DNA of 64,000 bases from Persicaria tinctoria (taxonomy: Eukaryota > Streptophyta > Magnoliopsida > Caryophyllales > Polygonaceae), in contig JBANSL010000008.1 of the NCBI GenBank assembly GCA_037127255.1, positions 2,194,896 through 2,258,895 on the forward strand, given 5' to 3'. The position numbers and the translations under genes were made by a program. Below the pieces are notes generated by a model. The model did no database searches. It had not been told where the DNA came from and saw only the letters and a list, made by a program, of their open reading frames with translations. Position 1 is the first letter of the stretch, and each line of letters begins with the position of its first letter. Of the stretch, positions 43,001-55,806 are shown in pieces.

Positions 43001-46000
43001 TCCATTACTAGGGACTCTGCAAAAGGCAGAAAGGAATTATACAAATACTTTCATGAAATTAAATGCTCACCTCCATTGATTTCACAACCACCACTCTTCC
43101 AGCTGAGAGATACTGTTGAGCACGAGGGGATTGCAATATTACCTTCGTCATCTGATCCGAGTACTTCTCAACCTCTGAGTGCATCTCAAAGTATTCCTCA
43201 ATAGCTGGTTCCCCCTTGATACACCTACAAGAAGAATATATTTACACTTTTAATAACATCATAGTTTTAATCTATAAAAACTTGATAAAGACAGTCTAAA
43301 GAAGAATCAAAAGTAAGATGATTCAAGCTAGGTCCTCAAGGATCTATTTTAAGATTCAGACTTCCATCTTTGGAGGCAAATCATCAATTCAGAAAAATGA
43401 TCCTTTGATTTGGCTTCATCCATCCCTGCCACCCTCTTACACTAGGAAGTCAGAAGCTCTCAATTATGAACTAGCTACTGACAATGGAAGAAATTACTGA
43501 AATCCATATCCAAAATAGACAAGTTTATCAAGGGAATTAGCATCAATTGAGACAATATTGCGAATCAATTTGCTCGGTGCATTTTTCAGCATTTTGAGAA
43601 AAGTTAACGTCCTATCCATTAATTGTCATGGCGCCATGGCAAATAAGAGTGTACAACAAAATAAAACAAGGATATATGATATACATCCATTTAAGTTAAC
43701 TGCAGTCCCTAAAAAATGGGGGCAGTTACTTGAACATTCAAGAAAGGGGGAAAACTATAATATAACTAGCAAATGCATCCATCTACTAGCATCGACAAGA
43801 AATATACGCATCATGAAGTGAAAGAACCAGTAGCGTATAGAAGAAGATGTTAAGTATGACAAACATACTCAATTGTTTTTGTTGGTTGAGAAAGCTTTAG
43901 CATAAGAAGTTGTTGCTTTTCAGGAAGCTTCTTCTGAGCATGAAATTCAGCAAAACTTCTTTTTAGCATATCTTCAACCTGCCAACGGAACACCAATTAA
44001 CATGACTTGTTACTCTAAATAAAAGAAACTCCCCAACAATATCACACTAAATCCAAATATGAGGAATATAATTTAACGGCCAACATGCTATAATGGTGAA
44101 ACGAAATCATGAATAGACTAATGCATCACATGGTATTAATATAGACTAATGCATCATTTGGTATTAAAATGACATTCACTTCACCACTTGTACGCCAAAA
44201 GTAAGTGCTTTAGAACATTTATATCACAACATGACAGAAAGGATTCCTAATTTCTTTCAAGTAACTCCAAAATGTTGCAAGGGACAGGATCATAATATAA
44301 CTCAACCCAAATCAGGATTCAAAAGGATAACTACAGATGCAACATGCAAAATTTTGAAGTACCTTCAATTCTTCGACTCGAAGAAGATGCATGATCATAA
44401 TATAGGTTAATCGAAACTGAGATTCAAGTCTGGTAGCTCTTCCCACCATGACATTTTTTATATCACTCTCTTCCGGAATTTCATCCCGGCACATTACTAT
44501 GACAGTTCCAATTTTGTCAAGCCCTCTTCTACCAGCACGTCCAGCCATTTGAGTGTATTCTCCTGGAACTATCTGTCTGAATTCCTTGCCATCAAACTTC
44601 CTTAAAGTATCAAAAACAACCTGAAAGAATTGGTAATGGAGTCAAAAACACTATAATGTCGGTGGTTGCATGGAGGTAATATTTTGCTAACATTTAAGAA
44701 AGAACAAAATAAGAGCAGTAATCATTAACCAAACAGCAAACATTGAACTTGTTTAAATTGTGAAAACCTTTAAGAATCTCAATAATAAACCCAAGTTCCA
44801 ATTTTCATTTGACATATTTCATCAACCATATGTCTGATTTTTACACAAGCTACCCAAAAGGCTAATAACGAGAACTGAAAGCCACATTAAACTGTTTGAA
44901 CTTTACTCCTCACTTGATTTACAGGACTAGGAGTAAGAACCGAAGATGAAAAACCAACAACTAATGAAGAGAAATCAAGATTCATCAATATGTTAAGTAA
45001 TTCAATACAAGATTCTCGATTTGCTGATTCGCAGAAAGAAAAGGACTCACCGTCCTTGCAGGAGCATTGACACCCATAGCAAATGTCTCAGTTGAAAACA
45101 GAACCTACACCATGAAGTTGAAATGGATATCAGTAACTGCTCATAAAATAAAACAAAGGTATCAGTAACCTGTTGCAGTCCACCATGTTCAACAAAACAT
45201 AAATCTGAAACAGATTGAAACAACAAAAGGAGATCATGAGAATTAACAGCATCTAAACATCAGTACTGCACAACATACAAAAATGGGAACAAGTAACGGC
45301 ATTCAAAGTTCAAACACATGAAGTAGTATGTTGGCATTTATCTTGTTATATCACAAAAAAGCCATCATCAATTCAGGAAACTTACAAGGATAAACAAAAT
45401 TTAAACTAATCAGACCTTGATTACACCTCGACAAAAAAGCATTTCTACAACTTCCTTCACAATAGGTAGTAAGCCGGCATGATGTATCCCAATTCCTCTA
45501 TGAAGAAGACTTTGGACTCTCATAATCTACAGTGTTTTAAAAAAAATTACATTCAATCCCAAGAATTTGAATGATATGGATGGGACAATGTGTTAAGAAT
45601 TCAGCCACTTACCTGTGGTAGATTTCTGTCAGATCCCTTAAGCCGTGAAAATGCTTTGTCGCAGAAGACACGAATTTCACTTTTTTCTTTACCACTCGTA
45701 AGATCAGTCCCCATCATAGCATCAGCTGATTTGTCACAACGATTCTTTGAGAAACAAAATACAACCACCTAAACTCAATGAAAAAGGCTAGACTTAGTAA
45801 CTTTCCTTTGAATAAACTTTGAGAGAACCACTGTCAAACTTAAAAGATGAACCACCATATATATTCATTCAAAATAACAGTCAACAAATTACTGTCCCAG
45901 CCACATGTCAATGGCTCAGAATTTTATATAATAATTTAATGTTCTATCAGAGTATTCAGATCCATCCGAACTTTAGTTATCCAAGAACAGTGAACAAACT

Positions 46001-49000
46001 GTACTGTCACTAATTTCACACTTACCGGTAGGAGTGACATTTTCAAGAGTTTCTTTATCAGTTGTGTCCATGAAGTAGTATCGAATCTTCTGAAACCACT
46101 ATTATTCTGACCACCACTTTTGAGGTGTCCCGAGGTGGCTCCATTTAAGTTACCCACATTACGTAAACCAGAATGCTTATTTTGTTTCCCTTGTTGAGAA
46201 TTTTCACGACCTTGACTGCGAGCGCCGCTAAATCCTGAGGAAGACCCTGAATATGGCACTGATTTATTTGCCATTGTACTGGAATTCTTTTTTCTGTAAG
46301 CATCTTTTGCAGCTTTCACTCCCTGAGGGAGAAATATTTCATTGTCACATATTTTAAAAAGTTCGCCTGAGTAGAACAGATAATGCTCCAAAGGCACAGG
46401 TCTTTTGGTCGTCCTGGACACCAAAACATACCAAACAAAAGAAATCAATTTTAGATAATGAATTTTTTCAATGATAATTTCAGAGAATAACATTAACATT
46501 TCTTTCCAAATGCAATTCTTACCTCTTTAGAAGAAGAAACAAAGAGAATTTCATAAGCCAAGTATTAAACTAAAATAGTCAAAGCGTCAGAAAGATTGCA
46601 CCTACCCCGTAACGCGTATTTTCTTCTGCTTTGTTCGACCAATCCAATCAGCAAACTCAATTGTATTTGGGACCTTAAGAAATATAAAAGATATATGTAA
46701 CTCACAGTTGCAGCATCAATCTTATAGGCCTTAAGTGATCACAGGTAATATCAAACAAACACAAATTACTTCAGATTTATATTCAAAAGTAATACAAATC
46801 ACTTGGGGAAACCTATGGGAGCCCCAGGACCCCACATGCCAACTTCCACTGAGCCTACCGGATGAGGGGAAAATCCTCAAGCTGGCCACCAGATGAGCTA
46901 CGCTCAAACTCGCCAGGCAAATGCCTTTACACTAGGATAATTTCTGGATAGGTTTATACTTTATACTAACTCCGTTCCCATAATTTCACCCACTTCTCAC
47001 CCTACAAAACCCCCTCACAGTTCTAACTGAAATGACTGCAGTATGTCCTACACCTAACAAACTGGCATTGCAGAGAATGAGACAAGTAGGCAGCAACAAA
47101 ATCATTTTAGACTTTACGTTATCAGACGCTCCTAAGAGTATTTAAGTTGCAAAAACGGAAATTGTAAAAGACATGATTCAGACAAGGTGAAGTTGTAATT
47201 GAAAGTATGGCCTTCACATTTAGGATTGTAGGAAAATGAGGGAAGTGTCTAGTTTTGATATGATCCTCTCCATGATTCTCTACTAATTCATATGATTCGC
47301 TCCTGGTTCTAATTTCTGATATTTTTATTTTCTAGTGTAAAGAACATGTATATACTGAGGCACATAGGTTGTAATGTGTATAATTCAGATAAGTATATAA
47401 TTTTCCATAGTTTTCTTCAAGGATCACAGCATAAAATTCAGGAAAATGAAGGACAATATATGGACGTGCTGAACAGACAGAATGTGTTTCTATGCATTAT
47501 ACTAATCTTTTTGGACACAATGCATCATACTATTCTTAAGAATTTCGCCCTACAGTATTGACAGACTACAGAGAACAGCACTTACAGTGGCCGATAGTAG
47601 CACAACATTGATATGTCGTGGAAGCATTATTATGACTTCTTCCCACACAACTCCTCGTTCAGCATCATTGACATAATGTACTTCATCAAATATAACCTGG
47701 AGTACCTCATAAATTACATTTGACGATAATTCTCAAACAAAAATAATAAAGAACAAGCAGGGAAAGTAGGTAACATGTGAAGCAGAACAAGACCCATTAC
47801 CCACTCTATGTCACGTATTATATCTGCACCCCTGTAGAGCATTGACCTCAATATTTCAGTGGTCATGATAAGACAAGATGCCTCTGGCCTCAAGCTGACA
47901 TCCCCAGTAAGAAGCCCCACGTCAAATTTTCCACAGAAATCTCTGTATTTTTGGTTACTGATTGTCTTTATAGGAGCAGTATAAACTGCTCGTGTGCAGT
48001 GCTAAAAAAAAAAAAACATGTTAATAACCATGCTAGATGGCATAACTATACCAAGAAGCAAAATTGTAAATTCAACCACAATTACAAGATTGTTTTTCTC
48101 ATATAATAAAAAATAAGTCCGCTTGATGCCTCAGTTTGTGCTATAAAAGGGCACATTCAACAGTAAAGAAAATATCATACCTTTGTCGCCAATGCAAATG
48201 CATACTCTGCAACAACTGTCTTTCCAGCTGACGTATGAGCTGCCACAAAAACAGACTCTCCCTTTTCAAGATAGTAGATTGCCTATATTTAACATGGAGA
48301 GAGAGTTGGTACATATAACACATGAATTACAAATTCAGAAGGTCGCACTGATCCTTAGGTTCATTAAAGTCAAGACATGCTCAATCATTGAATATGAAAG
48401 CAGCAAAATCGCACGGCACTACTGGTTGAAGCACTTGATGAAGTGTATGATTGAGTAAAGTTCTACACAGGGAAGTGACAAACGATAAACAAACTTTACC
48501 ATAAGTGACCAAGTGATGTCATGGAAAAGATGAAGATACAGCAGTGAAGGCTGAAATCCTTAAAACATTTTTCGGGAATGAAGGCTCAAAACAGAAATTT
48601 ATCAGCAATGAAGGCTGAAAAAGGAAGGACAACTCTTCAACAAGGAAGACTGGTAAAAGGTTAATATTCTCAGCACAGGAGGCAAGAACAACCCTATAGA
48701 TCTGAAGCAAGGATTCAGCAATGAAGGTTGCATCCTTCAAGAGAAACAAGGCTTAGAAATAACACCTAAAGCTCTGATACCGTGTTAGTAAAAGTGAGAG
48801 AAGGAGAGAAGAAAAATATGTGCAAGAAAACTGCTTATTTAGAGCTGTAGAAGAGAAGTTCTGAGCCATCAATTACAATGGTCTTTTCCTGTATAAATAC
48901 AGGAAAAGAGGAAACCCAGAAGACAAAAGTAACCCAGAAAAGTAGCTTGGTGACAAAACCTAATGCCTAATTGCCTATAGCATAACCTAATATTATTAGT

Positions 49001-52000
49001 AGCTGAATAATAAGGCCTCAAAGTAGGCTTACGTATCTAAGAAACAAAATAAAAAATAATTCAGAATAGCAAATCCAACAGAAAACACCCCAAGCAAGTA
49101 TGTAATGATGAAAGTAGACTTGAGTACAGGCATTAACAATGAAGCTAGAAACGTAAAGCAGCAACATAATGAAGAAAATATTTGCTATATCTTGCATATG
49201 TTTCCCATTCATACGGATTTATGAATTTTCCAAGATAATAGAAATCAAATAAGTAGATATGTACTACCATCATTGCATTCCCATTAATCATTAAAATGGA
49301 GTTCCCCGGTTTAATTGTTTCTACTTCAGCTGCAGCCAACTGCCAACCTATTTCTGAATGATGTATAGATAGCATTTACCAATCAAGACCACATAGCCTA
49401 TAGGAGTACAGAATTAGAAATAATACCTCTTTTTGGAATGCATCCAACTCAAACGGAAATTCAAGTGCCATATCAGGCACAAGTTCATAAAATTTGTCCA
49501 CAATTTCTTCACTACCTCCAACCACAGCCCAAGACTGCACCGAGTAACCATAAATTTAGAAGCAACAAAGCAAATAAGGGAAAACAAAATCTATACATGG
49601 AAAAAAAAAAAGAGTACATGAACACAATTATAAGAGAAACAGAGTTCACCGTGTACCTCTTTTTGCAGAGAATCCTCATCATTCTTTCCATCAAATCTCA
49701 TGGGTGATACTCCGGTTTCCCCAGCCAAAATGGCATCTAACTCAGATGGCTGCATACTAACAGAATCAGTGGAAACCTCTTCCTTGGGTTCCTCTATTTC
49801 TGGCTTCACATGCTCCATTTCTGAATTATCTGCCAAGCCACATGTGTGATAAGATTAACAAAAAGCAAGGGATGTGACAAAACATCAACACACAGCAATA
49901 TTATGATTTATCTAACCACCATAGTACTGCCTTGTGCATACTCTTTTAGTAGCTGGTAAATATATCCATAGATATTATAATTATAGTATCAATAGCACTA
50001 GTTTTCGCTGTGAAATCCAACAAAAGAATATAATTTACAGTGAACCATTTCAGTCAGGCCTCTAGTTCACGACAATGCACATATTCACAGACGAATACAA
50101 CGCAAAGATTTTGTCAAGAGAAGTTACTATCCTCAACCTCTTCACGACACCAAGTTACATCCACAGTAACAAAATGTTAACATCATTAATCAACATAGAC
50201 AGATTTCCCCCTACAACTTATGTCTGTTATTTATTTGTGTAATTATCTATCAAAAATGAAAAGGGAATGGAGTGAAATAAGTTTAGTGCCTTTTGCATCA
50301 TCTTCTGCAGTGACGTCATCTTCCCAAGCCCTCTTGAATAAGTCATCAAACTGTAAAGATATGTCACTCTGCAGATATGATGCAGAAATAACATTAGTGC
50401 ATCATTATGATCCTCTAGGAAATATAAACCTTCAGGAATAAAGAACATAAGATATTTTACTTAGAAAAATGCATGAGGTAATCGAATCACATACTACAAT
50501 CACAAAGGCGGCGTGTAATATCATGGAACTTCAAAAACTGACCTGCTTTCTATCTTCTACGTCTTTAATTGGACCTTGATCTTTGTTAATGCTCCATGCG
50601 CATGGATACTCCTTCAAAATTGATTGTGTCAAATATGTGCCACAAGTTAGCAATATAGAAATATGTTCCAAGTATAACTTTATTATTATTATGTCCAAAA
50701 TACAAAACAGAGTTGCACTTACATTAAGTTCTCCAAGATCCAACCCTTGCTTAAAGCTGGGAGGAGTTGTCTCAGCAGAACCACCATCAAGAACTTCATG
50801 TATCCATTCTCCATTTGAAGCCCCATCAGGAACAACTTTCGATAAGGATTGGGATGCATCTAAACCTCCTGGACGGAAAGGACGATTGTTTATGCTACCC
50901 CTCACAATATCCTTTCCAGGTCCTGTAATTCGTGGCAATGCACCAGAGTCTTCTTCGTCGATGGTTAATTCTGATATGTCTACCTAGAGTAAATGGGCCA
51001 GCTCTGAGACTATAATCAGACAAGAGACTAGCAACTACCAACAAATTATACATAATGATTGTGACAAGAAAACTAAAAAAATCAAAACTATGCAATAATG
51101 AAACATAATAGCTCCTAAAACAAGGACCCAATGGAGGATTTAAGGTCGCATTTGTTGCAACACTGATACATCATAATTAAAGTATATCCACAAGATTAGT
51201 TATTATAGTAACCTTGTAAATTAACTTATACTCCATAATTCATAAGCATTCACAACAAACAGATACTAAAATAAAACAAACACTGCAACACAATAGAAGT
51301 GTTGCGTCAAATATATAAAACTGGAACCAAAGGCCTGGATTTTACCTGCACTGATTCAGGCTCCCATTTTCCTTGTAATGACTTTTCTCTTGAGCGCCTG
51401 AAAGGTAACTCCCATGAGGGAACCACGGCAGATGGAGGTAATGATGGATCTAATGGAATGTTTGCCTTGTCAAACCAGTCAAACTCCCAGACTCTTCCAG
51501 CATTTTGTGGAGCAAACTCATCAGGATCCAATCTGGGGAAAAGGTACTTTTCCTCGATATGCTCTTTGATGGAATCAGTTGATTCCCTCGGAAAGGCAGG
51601 CGGCTGAAGCACAAATCATCTGAATTTATTAAATTTGCAAGTTGCAACAGTGGAAATTGAACTTGAAACTGGAGAATAGTTTGTACAGGAGATTGCAAGC
51701 AAGTTCAAGGATGAAAATCTTTCAAGGCGCTACCCTTTCTCCCAGAGACCTTACACCATCTCCAAAATTCAAATTTTCTCTAAAGTGCTCTAATTTGTAG
51801 TAATTTCAGGTGAATGTGCTTTTGATAAAGGTAATGAAGCTTATTAAATGACCCGTTATGAGATAAGACCCAAGCGCACAGATTCAAAGGTCTAGAACTA
51901 CTCTCGTGTCAATGACATCTATGGATGCATTATGCTATAACATGTTAATAATTGATACTGCTAGGCCCAAAACCCAAAAATGCACCAATCTTAACCATTG

Positions 52001-52789
52001 CCTGCAAGACAGTTAATCCAAAATCTCCCATGATACAAAAGAGTTCAATTTATGAAGCCATGATTTACTAATCACTAAAAGTCTAAAACATATAAATGCT
52101 TATCCAAAAAATCAATGCAAAATGATCTTCAGATTAGGTCTCTTATTGTAACAACAAATGCAGCATCTACTAAAATAACTAACTTAGAAAATTCATTAGC
52201 TCACTGGCTTTGAAAAGACGCTTGTATCAGTTCAACATGTTGAGAGTATATCTGAAGGCATCTCATAAAGGTGAAGACTGGTCCCTAGGCTCTTCCCCGT
52301 TCAGCGCTCAAAGCAACACCCTCCCAACAACCCTAACTCTTATGCCTTCTAATCCAATTTCCAATTGCTTCATCCAATTTATAGCACTTAATGACGTCAT
52401 CCAATTTATAGCCCTTAATGTATGCAGAGGAGACAACTTGATAACAAGTTAGGTATCTGAGCCCTAAAAGTAAGCAACGTTACCATCAATTTGCAAACTG
52501 CAGCTAAAAAAAACTAACTCACTAGCCACAGTACAAATTCAATCTCAATCTGGCAAAAAAATTCACGGACGTGCGAAGAATCAGAGTGAATAGAACATTT
52601 GCAGAATCTATCAAAAAGATTATGGGAGAAAGAGAGAGAGAGAGAGAGACTGACAAGTACGAAATCTGGGAGGCGGCGAAGACAGTTATCGCCTTCTACC
52701 GGCGGAAGCGGCTCGAAACGCAGGTGGCCGCTGTGACCGGAAAACCCGACCCGGAAGGAGAGCTCGTTTGAGGCTGGTAATCGATCCAT
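40033..52789 (-). CDS. SKI2: SKI2-like DExH-box RNA helicase (DExH11), 23 exons, 1351 aa
   Basis: Exons (5'-3'): 52655-52789, 51346-51603, 50723-50983, 50543-50611, 50290-50368, 49657-49829, 49427-49534, 48181-48282, 47801-48001, 47586-47696, 46606-46673, 46026-46413, 45613-45768, 45416-45526, 45051-45104, 44363-44620, 43869-43978, 43071-43224, 41822-42287, 41285-41499, 40937-41175, 40361-40487, 40033-40245. They total 4056 nt, in frame. Motif I AHTSAGKT is at 376-383, motif II DEVH at 466-469, LLSAT is motif III, and QMAGRAGR at 782-789 is motif VI. The C-terminal DSHCT-type region follows. SKI2 is the helicase of the cytoplasmic SKI complex that feeds mRNA 3'-5' into the exosome and limits siRNA production from decay intermediates. 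Length is close to Arabidopsis SKI2 (~1347 aa). One intron (49830-50289) appears to use a GC donor. A retrotransposon LTR sits in the 48283-49426 intron. Confidence 0.93.
48530..49030 (-). mobile_element. LTR and leader fragment of a retrotransposon in a SKI2 intron
   Basis: GCTCTGATACC (48771-48781) is the reverse of an initiator-Met primer site, next to TGTTAGT (48783), the inverted end of an LTR that runs to about 49010. Left of it a leader carries a short repeated AATGAAGGCT.AAA unit (48537-48730). It has the same orientation as the host gene. The outer limits are approximate. Confidence 0.5.
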
Positions 52790-52969
52790 ATACGCCGCCG
52801 GGAGGTTTGGATTTCGCTCCGGCGAATCTATGTGCTCTTTTGGCGGGCAAGGGAAAAAATAAAAATGAAAAGGGTAAGATGCATAATCTATATGGGTTTG
52901 GAGTTTATTTTTGTTTTCAATATTTAAAAAAAAAAATAGGGGTATTACAGTATTTTTTTAGATCCTTTC
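52790..52969. promoter_or_regulatory. 5' UTR/promoter region of the SKI2-like gene
   Basis: GC-richer sequence (CGCCGCCGGGAGG) directly upstream of the ATG, then an A-rich stretch. No TATA box stands out, which is common for housekeeping genes. Confidence 0.4.
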
Positions 52970-53128
52970 CGGTTCAAGTGGGCTTAACCCACTCTACATC
53001 TGGATCGGGTTACTGTAGGCCCATCTCCCACTCACAAGCGTCTCCATGTTTCCACGGGGATTCGAACTTCGAACCTCGGGGAATGGGATGTAGTCTCATA
53101 ACCACTACACCAACTTGTGATTGGTAAT
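52970..53128 (-). mobile_element. tRNA-derived SINE
   Basis: The minus strand reads CACAAGTTGGTGTAGTGG (box A-like) and GGTTCGAAGTTCGAATCCCC (box B), then GGAGACGC..GTGAGTGGGAG. It is homologous to the copy split by the MULE at 11138/12481. Confidence 0.65.
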
Positions 53129-53775
53129 AGGGGTATTATAAGCACGATCAAGAATCAAGATATCGTTAAGCGCACAATTACGAATTTAAGATACTGGGAT
53201 GTGAACACTGGCTTTCAAATTCGGTAAAATGTCTACCTTTTTTTAAAGAGGGTGATTGATATGAACAGGTTATTTTCAGATAAAAATGTCTATCAACTTC
53301 AAAAGGAAGTGTCGTGACTATGCACTTAGCGGAAAATTCACTATGCGAATATCAAACCAAAAAAAAATTAGATTGAAATACTGATTTTTTACTTTCAAAT
53401 AGTATTTTTCGGTCCATATTTGTTGTATATTCAAGAAAATTATCAGTGTATCGAATATATTGATCTTTTTAGAATATTTGATCACCAATGCTCATCATGA
53501 TAGTTGATCCAGACATTAAATTACAATTTTTCAGTTGCATAGTTGCTTTAACATAGTCAAACTTAACTTATTTTCTTTATACATACAAAAAAAAATTAGG
53601 GCAAAGATAAAAGTTATTGTTAAATTTAAACAACTCTAAATACTTACAAATTGGATTTAGAGTATAATGTAATTTTGGTCAAAACAACTAGTTTTGTTCG
53701 TTGGGTACTAGGTAGGGTATGATCAACGGTTAAAGTGATCACTTATAATAATATATTCCATTTCCAAATTTTGAT
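53129..53775. other. AT-rich intergenic DNA
   Basis: No gene or repeat recognised. Confidence 0.35.
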
Positions 53776-53791
53776 ATTAAGGATGAAGAGT

Positions 53792-53987
53792 GAGAAGCGA
53801 ATTTCGTCGCTGACTCCTTTTTTATTGGTTTTCATGAACTTTTAGACCCACCTATCAGGGTTGGTTTGTTTTTAGTTTATGACGTTATAGGAATGACTAC
53901 TCTCCGTTCGGTGACTGTGTAGCCCATTGGTTTCCTTGCGTACTAGTGCACTATGAATCTACCTCTCGTTTTCATTACCCAAAAAAA
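53792..53987 (+). mobile_element. Short non-LTR retroposon (5'-truncated LINE or SINE) with 16-bp TSD
   Basis: The 16-bp direct repeat ATTAAGGATGAAGAGT (53776-53791 and 53988-54003) flanks a 196-bp segment ending in an A-run after TTCATTACCC. This is the hallmark of target-primed reverse transcription. No coding remains. Confidence 0.8.
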
Positions 53988-54003
53988 ATTAAGGATGAAG
54001 AGT

Positions 54004-54661
54004 CTCCAACTAACTCACCATGCTCCTTATATCTTTTTTTTGCGTGCAAGCTTAGGGCCTGTTTTCTCCAGCTCTCTCCAGCACTACCTCCACCTTCATT
54101 TAAGAGGTGGACCTCCTCCATCTCCCCTACCTCCTCTCACAGGGGTAGGAAATTTTTCCCTACCTCCACCCCTTTTTACCCACCTCTACACCCTCCGCCC
54201 CTTAAAAAAGAGGGGAGGAAAACACACCCTTTAGGTCTCATGCACCTCTTTCAATAAGGTCCCGTGAAGAAAGATCTATTGGTGGGACATGACGTGTCAT
54301 TCCTAATATACAATGGCGGTAACAAAGTCGTAAAATTTAGAGAGATGCATGTAACTTTTAACAACTAAAACACAATGAATAAATGGACGGGGTGGAATAA
54401 AATGATAAGGGATAATTAATTTTTGTAATCAGTAATGAAAGCATAGAATAACAAGTCAGAAAACTTTCTTTCTTTGAGCAAAAATCATTTCATTCAATTA
54501 TCTCAAGTCATCTAACATCAAGGGTTGTAAATGAAACGAAACGTATACACTGAAATTGTAATCGTATTATGAAATGTTTGGATTCGGGTGTGCTACCGTG
54601 TTGTTGCACAAAAAGGGATTGATGGCAAGCGAGTTCCAACCTCCATGTGTGTCGTTGGAGC
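54004..54661. other. Intergenic DNA with a CT-rich stretch
   Basis: 54055-54240 is rich in CCTCC/CTCC and has short open frames that look compositional rather than coding. Confidence 0.35.
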
Positions 54662-55094
54662 TTAGGGTGTGTTTGGTAAAACAAGTTTTTTCAGTAGTTG
54701 GAGTTGAAGCTGGAGCTGAGATAACGCGAGGAGTTACATATTAGTTTTTTTTAAAAAAAAACCTTATGTAATCTTGGAGGGTGTTTGGTGTTTACAAGGA
54801 TATAAATAGTTATGTTCGGGTAAAATGACAATAAAGGACTTCCAATAAAAAAACAGAGAAAAGAGGAATACATGAAAAAATGGGTATAATAGGGAAATTG
54901 ATTCTAAAGCTTTCTCAAAGCTTCGAAAGCTTGTTTATCCAGATCCAAAATTTTAGAAAATAAAAGCTCACCCAAACACCCTCCTAAACTACATCTCTTT
55001 CAAATATCTTGTTGCCAAACACTACACACTAGCTTTTTTTTGTTTTCAAAGCTTCAAAAGCCCTTTCTTACCTCCTACCAAACAGATCCTTAGT
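54662..55094. mobile_element. Fold-back MITE (GTGTTTGGTA type)
   Basis: Left TTAGGGTGTGTTTGGTA and right TACCAAACAGATCCTTAGTA are imperfect inverted ends. Inner complementary blocks include AAGCTTTCTCAAAGCTTCG against AAAGCTTCAAAAGCC. No certain TSD. Confidence 0.45.
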
Positions 55095-55305
55095 ACGTAG
55101 AGTAAGAAATCAGGTTGCGTGTTACCTAACTCAATTAGGTTATATTTTTAGTTCTTTTTTTTTTAGTTCGATTTATCGCTCGAGACTTGTGAGTGAGAAG
55201 ATTTATTCTTAGTTCTTTATATCACATTTGATCAATATCTAAAAACATCTTTATTTTATTAGGAAAAAATTCGAGGTCATATATATCTGAACTTCGATGG
55301 CTGAC

Positions 55306-55763
55306 TAGGGCTGGCACGGTACGGTACCATGGTAAATTTTCGATTACCATGTACCGTACCGATACCACTCGGTATGGGATTTTCTGTACCACGTACCAAT
55401 CGACTAGTTTCGGTTACCGAAACTATCGGTTACCGAATGTGCCTAAATTTGCGTTTTATGCACTGTGGTACCATTGGTACCGATTTTTTTTATATATATA
55501 AATAAATATATATTCGGTACCACGGTACCGAATGTAATCTAGAGCCCTACACAATATTTAATTTAAAAAAAAAATATATATATATTCAGTACCGACGGTA
55601 CCAAGGTATTTAGGTTGTCCATACCGTGTACCGTACCGACTAGCCTTGGTACCGAGATTTCGGTTACCGATTCAAACGGCTACCGACTTCTTGGTACCAA
55701 TGTCCGGTTGGTACGGTTGGAAATCGGTTGGTATGGTAATTTTCCTACCACCGCCCAACCCCA
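55306..55763. mobile_element. hAT-like MITE with GGTACCG arrays, ends degraded
   Basis: It begins TAGGGCTGGCACGGTACGGTA. Its right side ends around CCGCCCAACCCCA, a weak inverted match. Both halves are full of GGTACC and GGTTACCGA motifs, like the repeat-rich arms of the other hAT MITEs here. No exact TSD was found. Confidence 0.5.
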
Positions 55764-55806
55764 CCGACAAGTCGGCGGACGGATAATCGAACTACGAATT
55801 CCTCAT

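Noticed and set aside
52970..53128. A second tRNA gene
   Set aside because: Box A- and box B-like sequences are present but no cloverleaf with paired acceptor stem forms, and a dispersed homologue exists at 12481. It is a SINE.
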